A DNA stretch of 64,000 bases from Xiphophorus maculatus (taxonomy: Eukaryota > Chordata > Actinopteri > Cyprinodontiformes > Poeciliidae). The notes beneath the pieces were generated by a model. It was given only the letters and a program-made list of their open reading frames with translations, had not been told where the DNA came from and did not search any database. Position 1 is the stretch's first letter. Each line of letters opens with the position of its first letter. The position numbers and the translations under genes are program-made. This document shows, one piece after another, positions 22,312 to 32,400 of this stretch. The stretch lies in assembly GCF_002775205.1 (NCBI RefSeq), contig NC_036456.1, forward strand, positions 13,481,463 to 13,545,462, in the 5' to 3' direction.

Positions 22312-24205
22312 ATAACTTAATGTGTATATTTTTATTCATAGTCATGTGCTCCTAAAGTTTAGGAATTTATTTTTTATCTCTCCATATTACAAATCAGATA
22401 AAATAAAACATGAAACATATTTTTGTCATTGGCTATTCTGCCACTGAGGTCCTGTGAAGCTGTTAGGATTTAGTAGACAAGGAGCAGTTATAATTATTCA
22501 ATAATCTACTTTAGCACCGGAAGTGAAACATAACTTGGAAAAAAAAATAATAAATGATTTTACCATGCATTTGATTCAAATTTTGCTCTGATTCCAAATT
22601 TAATATATTTTTGTGTAATAAATTACGAAAACAATACTGAATTATTAATTTGATAAATTTCCAGTTTTATTCAAATTATCACATAGGCTATAACACGTAT
22701 TTAATAACTCAGTAATGCTTAGGATTTGTCATCGTTAGTAGTCTATAACAGGAATATCCTGTTGAACCTGTTCAGAAGAGGAAAACTAAAACAATTTAAA
22801 GTGTTGAGAGGCTGGGAAAGACCACAGAACAAAATGAACCATGTATTTAAATTGTTAAAGAAAAAAACAAAACCTTATATTTCTGCTTAGTTAGTGGTGG
22901 GTGGGCATCTGGCCTGTGTGCAAATATGCCATTTTTGACTAATGTTTTTAATGAAGCGAGTTCATTTAGCCTAAATAATGCCACGAAACATAACGCATCG
23001 CGCAGCTTCTCCGGCGTCCTGTCAGGGTACGCCTTTTAAACAGCGCATTCGGCAATGTTTTGGACAAATGAAGAAACGTCGTGGGCAACTTTGAACGCGG
23101 GAGCAATTAAACAGAACACGGACAAAATAAATATTCCCATCCAGATGGAATTCGACTTTGAACATAATAAAAGGAATCCGCAGAAACTCAGGGATGTTCT
23201 CACCACACACAACACCAAGATCGCCAATTACAGCTGAAATGGACAGAGAGCAGAAGTTGGAAACACTTCTGGAACCCTGCAGGCAAATTTTGCCAAATTT
23301 ATTTTTCACTGTCCTGTGTGGGTTTTAGAGAGAAATAATGTCTATTTCAATATGTATCAGTAAATAGTAATGAACTATATTCTAATTAAATGTTGTTTTT
23401 TTTCCTGTTGTAGGCAGATCTTGCCTGCAACAGGGATGATTGCAACGCGTTGCGCGTTGTAAAACCATCAATTCTACCATTTATAATTGATGGCGCTACA
23501 TCAATTCTTTGATTATTGAGTCAAGCCCACAAGGTGGATGTCAGGGCTGAAAGCTGTGATGTTCCTATTTTATTTAGGAAACAACTGATTTAGAGGTACA
23601 AACTTTTTTTTTTTTTTTTGACAAAAGATGAATTTTGATTGGGTTTTTACACAGTTGGAACTAGAATATTGTCTCTCTGTTGAGAAAGTAGTTTCTCAAG
23701 AAGCTAATTATCTGAAAGTTGTCCATAAAGAATGACAAGACGCTATTTTGGGTTGGCTTATTTCTCAATTACACTTGTTAAATTGCATCTACAACGTGGT
23801 TTCTAATTTTGCTCTTTTTTTAAAATTTTGCTCCAACTCATCCCATCATGCATTGCATCCTACATACTGGGGTAGGTTTTAATAAAGGCCACGTCTGTCT
23901 TTGACACAAACTCACAAATTCTATAATCTCCTTATGTGGTTTTCTGTCAGTACTGTTTGTAGTAAACTCGTGGGGTATTTTGGGAGTTTGAAAGGTCTGT
24001 CTTAAAAATTGGAGGTGTTAAATATGCCAAGGCAAAAAGTGTTACAATGTTTCCAGGAGAATGAACAAGAATGAAGAAACAGGTATTTTTGGTACTCTGT
24101 GATTCTGCCTGTGCTCATCTCTCCAAAGGGATGGATAGCTCAGAAAATGATCCTGCCTAAGTGGTCAAATTCAAGTCGACGTTCAACACAAACCCGGAGA
24201 CACAA

Positions 24206-24247
24206 AAAAAAGAAAAGAAAAGAAAATAGAAGAAAAGAAAGAAATTA
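24206..24247. repeat. A/G-rich (GAAAA)n tract
   Basis: Simple-sequence run of AAAGAAAAGAAAAGAAAAT type. No gene association seen. Confidence 0.85.
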
Positions 24248-26053
24248 AGAGAAAAGCATCTTTTGCCAATCTGAAAATTGCTACTGTACTGACTTCCATA
24301 TTCAAGATAATACAGATCAGAGAGGGCTGAACTCTGGGATTAAGCAGAACTAAAACGTGAATATAAACTCCATATATTAGAATATTGTTGAAATGTTTAG
24401 TATCTATTTTAAATAACCTCGCTGTTACTTTAAGATAAACAGACCACAAAATATTTTTTTAAATATATTTTTATAATGACTCCTAAAGTAAGAATTTAGC
24501 AAAAATGGGAAAACGTACTCATGACTTCTCCTAAACAAAAGCAGTTTTTATGAAAAAGTGAGAAAAAACAAACAAAAAAATGTCCAAATTCTGTAACTTT
24601 GATAATATATATAAAAAAAGAACTAAAAGTAAAAATCTGTTTTGATTCTCTTTAATGTGGTGAAACTTTGACATAATTTTGCCTATTTTACTGATTATAT
24701 GGATTGCCCTTGAATCAGTGCGAACTAGTTAAATGTTTACAAATTCCTCAATTTAAAACTAGTGTGTAAATATCTAAAAACAAATCTGTGTTAAAATTTT
24801 TTAAAGTTCATTGTATTTAAACCTTTAAATCTTAACGCTCAGAAATGTACTTACCCAGAGCAGTAAATCAATTCAAAGGTTCCTAAAATCTCTCTTGCTG
24901 CTCTTGAAACTTGCTTTTCTAGAGCTTGCTCAGCCTTATATATTAGCTCTAAGTTATTACCAGAATGACGCAGATATGAAATTTCGCTTGAAACAACATA
25001 GGTATTTCAGGAATGGCAAGGTAACAAATCCGGCTGTGCAACTACCCTTTTCTTTAAAAGTTTCTACCATCTACACCACATTCACAGCTCAGTGATATTT
25101 CTTCATTTCACCCAAGTAAACAATCCAGACGATTTTGCTTTTATTTGTGGATGTGTTGCAGTTTTAAGTATGTCAAAATATAAAGATAAGACTTTGCTGC
25201 GAATAAAAACAGCGAAAATATATTTTTTGGCTTAGTTTCATTTTGCTAAGGTACACGGTAAATTTGTTGAATGCAAATTGTGAGTAAGAAAATACCAGAG
25301 GTGTGGCTGTAATACCGTCTTTTGTGCAACGCTGACAGCTTTAGAGAATCCAAATTTAGAATAGATGCACTCTGTTCAGAAATCCATTACTAACTTGTGA
25401 AATTCTTAGTTGACAGGTCGGATCAGGCACAAAACAAACCATGCTTAGGTTCACAAAAGGGATCACAAGAAGTCCACAGTTTGTGATCCTTAAATGAGAA
25501 CTTGTTTTTTTGTGTAAGGTCTTACAAAAGTTATGTCATAACATGGCAAGAAATGTCTGTTGTGGAGTCATACTGTAACAAAGCATACATGAGAATTTCA
25601 AAACAATTTGAAATTTATTTTAAAAATATTCTGAGTCAAAAAAAAAGCAACATGGGTCTTCAATGTCAGTTGAGAATGCAACTATAAAATAAATTTGTAA
25701 ACAAACATTTTACAATAAACTTTATTGTATAATTCTTTAATTACGATGTGTGAAATTACAATTCACATGTGTTTGATTTAGACATTTAACTACATAGGAA
25801 AATGCTTTAACAAGTACAGTCATTCAACCACAAGGAAAATTCAAGAGGAAACTAAAATCAGTAATTGCATGGCTTTCTTTTGAAATACTTTCTCTATGTG
25901 TCATTGGCAGATGAGTCAAATCTAGCCACTTCATAGTTTGCTGCATTTAATAAAAAGACTGCTGAGCCTCAGACCAAAGTGACTGATCTATGACTAGCAT
26001 TATAAATAACAGAAGTAGGATGTTGTTTTTGGTTGTTCCCATTCAAAAGTATG

Positions 26054-26345
26054 TCAGATACAGTGAATCATTCCTAATGCATTTTCCATCCGTTCATCCA
26101 TCTGTCCATCCTTCCACTGGCATTTCAAGGCCAGCAGAGGCACATAGTCCCTCCAGCGTGTCTTGGGTCTACTTCTGGGTCTCCTCCCGGTGGGATGTGC
26201 CCAGAACACCTCACCAGGGAGGCATCCTAACCACACGGCAGAACCTCCGCCACTGGCTCGTGTCAATGTGGAGAAGCAGCAGCTCTACTTCGTGTCCGTC
26301 CCGGATGACCGAGCTTCACCCTGTCTCTAAGGGAGACAGGGTGAA
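26054..26345 (-). mobile_element. LINE reverse-transcriptase C-terminal remnant
   Basis: The minus strand encodes GRRPRSRPKTRWRDYV preceded by GEVFWAHPT, which resembles the region near the C-terminus of fish non-LTR retrotransposon polymerases. The plus strand reads CCTCCCGGTGGGATGTGCCC and CACCTCACCAGGGAGGCATCC, a signature common in fish LINE relics. The frame breaks soon after the core motif, and only about 300 bp remain, so this is an old 5'-truncated fragment. The exact clade is not assigned. Confidence 0.7.
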
Positions 26346-26503
26346 TGGCCTGCCATTGTCTTCTGTCACTGTCTCTTTTTATGTACTGAGATTATTGGAA
26401 TATTTTCTCCTGATTCCCTGAAGATGTCGGCTGATTATTTGCTTGTTATTCTAATGGACGCAGTTTCATGAAAACATTTTTGCATGGGTTTAGATACTGA
26501 TTA

Positions 26504-26519
26504 CAATAATAATAATAAG
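26504..26519. repeat. (AAT)n microsatellite
   Basis: Short AATAATAATAATAA run. Trivial simple repeat. Confidence 0.8.
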
Positions 26520-27043
26520 TGTAAGTATATAAAGCATTAACTCTTTCCATACACAGACTAAAAAGAGACATGCATATTTGTTCTCACTGTGTGAAGTTAA
26601 ATCCGACCACACTTTTCAGGTTTTAACTTGGTGTGTGTGCAAGTGAGGCTTCCTACAAAATGGACTTAGTCCCACCAATTCTGTCATCAGAAGGAATGGG
26701 CCAGAACTCCAGCAAAATGTTGTGTGGAAACCTGTGGAAGGAAACCCCAAAGGCTTGACACAAATCATATAGTTTAGTAAATAGAAATAATTTTAGTAAT
26801 TCTAACTAAGCTAAAACAAGATAAGTTTGGTTTGTAACTTCAGACAGGGAGGAGAAAAGAAGATAATTTAATATATAAAAACAATTCCATTGCAAAATTG
26901 TGTTTTCATTATCTTTTATTAAACTGACAGGTATATTCTTTACAGAATACCTTCTGTTATAAATACAATTAAAAGGAAAAAAAAAACTGGACAATCATAC
27001 AGGACGTTGCTCAGACAGCTTATTTTTGGTAAATCCTACAATA

Positions 27044-27049
27044 TTTATT
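27044..27049 (-). promoter_or_regulatory. Candidate polyadenylation signal for the 27.3-kb terminal module
   Basis: AATAAA on the minus strand, about 262 bp downstream of the stop at 27311. The aligned position in the 29-kb copy reads AATGAA, so the signal is not shared. A second AATAAA lies at 26915-26920. Confidence 0.5.
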
Positions 27050-27310
27050 GAGAGAGAAATCTTCACCAAACTAAATAATCCTTCAAGAAATACCTTCATG
27101 ATGAATATGATAAGTTAATACAATGACACAGAATAATTAGTTTTTCATTAATAAATAAGACAAAATTGACATGAGGAAATGATCAAGTTTCAATAAATGT
27201 TTTAAAGTTTAAAATTCTAAGTGAATCTTGGAATTAGAACAACATTCTTGTTCACACAAGCAATAATTGACATTTTCATGCAGATTTTCCTCTGGAAGCC
27301 AGCAGAGACG

Positions 27311-27805
27311 TTATTGTTGTGTTGAAAGAAGCCATGACAACAGGACCATGCTGAATGCAGTGATGAGGCTGATTGTATGGCTTGCTCCACTCGACGTTTC
27401 TGTGTAAAAGAAGGCAAAAAAAAAAACTTACAACAAACTCCTTCGTGAGTTCATAGATCTTGTATGATTAACATGTTAATCTATATTTTCTGTAGTTTGA
27501 ATGTAATGTAACTTACGTGTGCCATCCACAAAAATTGAGTTGATGTCAATGTTGAAAGCTGTGACGGTTGAATTTGCTTTCACCAAAACATCTTTGATTT
27601 GGGTGCTACTAGGTTGGGATGCTGTTGCAAATCCAAGGTCAATGTTGTTGATGATTGATCCATTGCTGCAGAGGTAACAACATTTCAGTTATTCTGTGCA
27701 CATTCATATTAAACAGTCTTCAGAATTTATCTGCAACTCATACCTGAATGAAATCACAATGAAACTGCGGTAAGAAGCGAACGCTGCCTGGTAGAGTGGT
27801 TCAAG
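27311..27805 (-). CDS. Duplicate terminal module: SEA exons plus GPI-type tail (27744-27805, 27517-27665, 27311-27399)
   Basis: Three exons of 62, 149 and 89 nt, exactly the lengths of gene R's last three coding exons 2,060 bp upstream. They encode LEPLYQAAFASYRSFIVISF, then NGSIINNIDLGF...INSIFVDGT, then TSSGASHTISLITAFSMVLL and WLLSTQQ-stop. Acceptors (tttttgcag, cctctgcag, tttacacag) and donors (GTATG, GTAAG) are intact and all frames are open. No PTS/SEA-start exon lies between 27805 and gene R's stop. The module could therefore be used only as an alternative 3' end spliced from the exon at 30741-31087, or it is an unused duplicate. The phases are fully compatible with alternative splicing. 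The tail has a small-residue site (SSGAS) and a 17-residue hydrophobic end with no cytoplasmic basic residues, as in GPI signals. Confidence 0.7.
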
Positions 27806-29370
27806 CTGCAAAAAGACAAAAAAAGTGTGAGTTTTCTATTAATGGTGAATTTTAACATTGGGTACTTCAAAATATAATTGCAACAATCAGGCTTGACGTT
27901 TGTGAAAAAGCAGTAAAGGGAATTAAAATCTATCCAGACCAATTTCTCCTGTGATATGGATTAAAGTTATGGCGTCCGGTAGAAGACATGGAAGCTGTGA
28001 AATGATATAGGCTTAGATGCGCAGATTAGGATGAGGATTAGAGACGTCTTCCCCCCGGGACCCGGACACTGGTGGAGGAGGCAAAGGAGAGGATGGAAGT
28101 CTGAAGAAGATGAAGGACCAAGGGTGGAGAAGAAGGGATGGAGGTGGGTTGAAGCCCAGCTGGTGAGTAGATGGAGCCGTAGATGGAGGAGTTTATTGAG
28201 GTGCGCTCCGATGCTGATTGGTTGTGGTAGAAGCTCATGACTCAGCGATTGGATGACGCAGGTAAGGCTGAAGAAAATCTTCCAGGACTACAGCAGGTCA
28301 GCCATCATTACCTACATGTGTTTGTGTTCAGGGCACACACAGCATTAATAATTACACATGTAACGCTAATTAATAAAATCAGTCCCTACTGGCTGACCAA
28401 TAAAAGGCACAGATTCCTTTAATGTAAGAGGAAACATTTCAGGAGAAAACCTGTGTTCAAAATAAAATATAATTTAAAAAAATCTCAATATAGAGGCTAC
28501 ACGTAGTTGTCCTGTTCTGTTTTAAGTTTAAATATGAATAATTTCCCTTCATAATGTAATAGTTCTGTTTAGCCTTGGAGGTTGTTTTTTTTTTGTTCCA
28601 TTAAATTTGCTTTAATTTTTATAATCTGATTGTTTAATAAACTTTTGTTACTTTTAACTGTGTCATTAAATACATATATGTTAAATGCTGATTATGTTTT
28701 AGAAACAGATTAAAGACTTCTTCAATCCCCAGGCTGAATTTCAACCCCAAGTGCTCTGCAATCTGGAGCTTCACATAATGTATAAAATGAAGATTTTTCT
28801 TTTTTACTATGTGCCCCCATAAAAAAAATGATCGCCCCACCTTGGACACTCTGATAAATTTAGTCTAGGACCAACGCTGTATCTTATAATTTATCTTTAT
28901 TATATTGATATCTATACAGGAAAAAATAAGCAAAAATACTTTCAGAATACTGAATACAGAATATTTTTGTGATAAATACAAGTAAAAGAAAAAGAAAAAC
29001 TAGACAATCATACAGAACATTGATCAGACAGTCTTACAATATTCATTGAGAGAGAAATCTTAAGGATTACATAAACAGTCTCTGACCTAAATAATCCTTA
29101 ATTACCTTCATGTTACCTTTCACAGATTATAAATTATATTACTTTACCATAATAATTAAATTTACATAAATAAATAAGAAAGAACTGATATGAACAAACT
29201 TAAAGAGCCTGACAATTCAAATAAACATATTCACTGTTATACAGTATCAAGTTTCAATAAATGTTTTTAAAGTTTTAAAGTGTCATGAGTAAATTTTTAG
29301 AATGTCCTTCTTCACACCAGTAAGAATTGACATTTTCCAGCACATCTTCCTCTGGAAACCAGCAGAGACG
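27806..29370. other. Spacer between the two terminal modules, including gene R 3' UTR
   Basis: About 28900-29370 should be the 3' UTR of gene R. It aligns with the region below 27310 (shared ACAATCATACAG..ACNTTG.TCAGACAG and TTGAGAGAGAAATCTT motifs), so the duplication includes UTR sequence. Around 28000-28270 there is a purine-rich, higher-GC patch unlike its surroundings, perhaps an inserted repeat; I do not recognise it. No PTS or SEA-start exon is present. Confidence 0.6.
28896..28901 (-). promoter_or_regulatory. Candidate polyadenylation signal for gene R
   Basis: AATAAA on the minus strand, about 470 bp downstream of the stop codon at 29371; the nearest canonical hexamer I found. The distance is ordinary for a fish 3' UTR, but the evidence is the hexamer alone. 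Confidence 0.4.
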
Positions 29371-29459
29371 TTATTGCTGGTTTGAAAGAAGCCATGACAA
29401 CAAGACCAAGCTGAGTGCAGTGATGAGGCTGATGTTGTGGCTTACTCCACTTGATACCT
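29371..29459 (-). CDS. Gene R last coding exon: GPI-anchor-like tail
   Basis: 89 nt after acceptor ctcacttgcag. Encodes VSSGVSHNISLITALSLVLL then SWLLSNQQ and TAA. The small residues SSG/GVS are candidate GPI attachment sites. They are followed by a short spacer and about 17 hydrophobic residues that run almost to the stop with no positively charged cytoplasmic tail, which favours a GPI anchor over a conventional transmembrane anchor. N-H-N-I-S contains an N-glycosylation sequon (NIS). Confidence 0.78.
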
Positions 29460-32400
29460 CTGCAAGTGAGAAAAAGAAGACGCATGACCTTATTTGAAAA
29501 AAAACCCTCCTCTGTTATATACCAGATTTTGTATCATTGCAATGCTAACTTATTTTTATTTGAATGTAATTTAGCTTACGTATGTCATCCACAAGAATAG
29601 AAGCAGTTTCGATGTTGAAGTCTGTGACGATCAAAGCTGCTTTCAGCAAAACCTCTGAAATTTGAATGTTGCTAGGTACAAACGCTGCTGAAAATTTAAG
29701 GTCCATGTTGTTGATAATTGATCCGTTGCTAAAAATTGAAAAAAAAATATCAGTTAATTTGTCCAAATTTATATTTAACAATGTTTAAAATTGTCTGCAA
29801 ATCATACCTGAATGAAATTACAGTGAAGTCGCGTAAAGTAGAAAACGTTCGCTGGAAGAGAGGTTCAAGCTGCAGGAAGACAAAGAAAATATTGTTCTGT
29901 AAATTAAAGTTGTAATTTTTTTTATATCTCACTCATCCAAATCCTGAAATTACATCAAATATACATTTTTCCTATGTTAGTTTAGGCAAAAAAAAATCAT
30001 GATAAACCTTTTGTGTATGTGTTGTATTTCAGTGATATTAGATATTACTAAATTTTGCTAAAGGAAAATGTGAATTCATTAAGTGAAGAAACATTGTTTT
30101 AACCAATTTTTGTCCTGCATGTTACAAAGTGTGTTTCTTAAACCCACCTGATTTAAATAAATAATTAACTGACAAGGTTCTACAGAAGTTGGTTAAAGGT
30201 TAATTGTATAACTAAACAATTTGAATCATAATTTGATAATTTAAAAGTGCCATCAGACTATATAACAAAGATTATATTTACCCTGGACTTATTTATAGAT
30301 TCAGATATATCCATACAAGCATACATATTTGTTTTTGTTTCTTTTTTTCTTTTAAATTACTCATAATTTCACACTTATGCATGTATTTTTAATTTTTATA
30401 TCACGTATGGTTATATTTATATTTACCAGTATTTGACACTTTAGATGGGAGTAGCTTGTTAACAAATAAACAACTTCCCTTTCAGGATCCGGAAAGTATA
30501 TTCTAATTTTAAATCAGGGAATAAATCTACACCATACAGGCCAAGGTGTAGATTTTTTTTCTAACAACCCTTGCCCTCCTGTGGTATAGAACATAGTTTC
30601 TTTTATTCAATTTTCATTTTCTGAATACAAAATAATTTAGACAGCTTTATGGTTCTGTCTCACAGCAAATATCAACTTGAAAGTGTTGTTTATTAAAGCT
30701 CTTTTACAAATATTTTACTATAAGCTGAAATAAGACTTACATTTGACTTTAAAAGTGCAGCTCGATTTTTAAATGCGGCAGATGATGGGTTCAGCAAATC
30801 AGTGGTGAAGGTCTCGCCCAGAGACCTAAAAGTCACTTTCCTTGTGACTGTTGCCTCCACAGTTGGAGTTGTTTTGGTTGTTGGTTTAACTGTAGTAGAT
30901 GGAGTTGTGGTGTTGGTTGTTGGATTAACTGCAGTAGATGGAGTTGTGGTGTTGGTTGTTGGATTAACTGCAGTAGATGGAGTTGTGGTGTTGGTTGTTG
31001 GATTAACTGCAGTAGTTGCAGTTGAGTTTGGAGAGATGGTAGTATCTGTAGAATTTGTAGTGGGCGGTGTGGTTGGCAAAGGTGTGCCTGCCAGAAAAAG
31101 AAAAGAAAAAAGACAATGCTGCTTAAATAAAAATTTACATTGCTCTGTTTCTGTGTAGTGTTAGACCACGATTTACTTACGTATTATTTGGACAGAACCA
31201 GGTGAAAATGGAACATCCATGATAGTGTGGTTATAGGACGAATCTATAGCATCTGATAACGTTTTTTGTACTTCTTCGTTCCTTGGGAGTTCCGCAAGTG
31301 GCGTGGTTTGGTTAAACTCCACCCCAACCTCAACTTCTGTGACATTCATTCGAATTCGGGATGTTACAGAAACTCTGCAATATAAACACAAAATATAAAC
31401 AAGTTTAGGAAAACATATATTCATTTTGTTATTTAAAAAAAATAAAATAAAAATTAAGCTTACCTAAATGAAATGACATAACTACGGACGAAGAGGGCTC
31501 CAAAAGCTTTTCTGTAGAGCATGTCATACTGTAGGACAAAAGATTAAGTACAATGATAAGAATATTGTATAACTGAATATTTTAATATTTCAATTGAATG
31601 TCTGACAATATGACCATAATGATATATTTTTTTATGGCACTTACTACTGCTACAATCCTCTTTGCGAGATCCTCAAATTTTTGGGTGTTATAATCTTTGA
31701 GATCTTCATCAAATGGTTCGTAAACAACCACTCCAACATAAAAAACTGGAGCAGGAGGTCCATTTGTAGTAGTTGCATTAGTAGCCGGAATTGTTTGATA
31801 AGCAGTGGTTTGGTTATGAGTAGATGACATTAAGGTTGGCTTAGCTGATAGTGTCGAAGGAGCTGTGGTGGGAGATGAAACTGTCGTGTTTGATGGAATT
31901 GTTGCGGTCAGGGAAGGTGTGGCTGTTAAAGGAAGAACTGTGGAAGTAATTAGAGCAGGTGTAGTTGCTGCTGGAGCAGAAGAAGTGTTGGTTGAACCAC
32001 TTGTGGTTCTGATCGGGGCATTTGTGGTTATATTTGGGGCAGCTGTGAATGTGTTAGGAGACACTGTGGTCTCTGTAACAGAAGTTTGACTTGTAACTGT
32101 AGCAGCTGTTATTACTGATGAAGCTGATATTGTTGAAGGAAAAATTGAGGATGTGGATGAAGTTGATATGGATATAGCTGGAGAAGTTTTGGTAGTGGCT
32201 GTTGCAATAATTCCAGTGGATTGGGCAATCGTAGTTGTGGGTGGAGCTGCTGTGGTTTGCAGATTTGTAGTTATGTTTGAGCGAGCTGTAATTGGGATGC
32301 TTGGAGTAGAGCTTGTTATTGTTGGTGCAACGGATGTGGATGTGGATGTAGCAGTTATGGTGGTGATTGGGGCAGCTGTTGTTGGAGTGTCTGATGTTGT

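Larger units (their letters stand above)
20243..27310. other. Intergenic region between the two mucin genes
   Basis: About 7 kb of AT-rich DNA upstream of gene L and downstream of gene R. It holds two (TA)n tracts, a MITE, an (ATCA)n-linked interspersed repeat, a fold-back element, an A/G-rich tract and a LINE fragment, each listed separately. Short open frames here (for example 22-23 kb and 25-26 kb, at most about 140 codons) have no recognisable domain. The gene L promoter should lie just above 20242, but I cannot point to a convincing TATA box because the nearby sequence is itself TA-rich. The stretches 20973-21623, 22312-24205 and 24248-26053 show nothing I can identify. Confidence 0.7.

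Noticed and set aside
23055-23237. Small plus-strand frame (FWTNEETSWATLNAG...) that begins like a Myb/SANT-like DNA-binding domain
   Set aside because: Only the first few residues fit; the rest lacks the helix pattern, and there are no adjoining exons.
26054-26421. Protein-coding host gene in the 26-kb region (open frames on both strands)
   Set aside because: The sequence matches the style of a LINE polymerase fragment, with broken frame and no intron structure.
28031-28240. Purine-rich frame (RRGWKSEEDEGPRVEKKGW...) near 28.1 kb as an exon of gene R
   Set aside because: No splice sites in the right phase and no similarity to PTS or SEA sequence. It lies between the two terminal modules and looks like an inserted patch.
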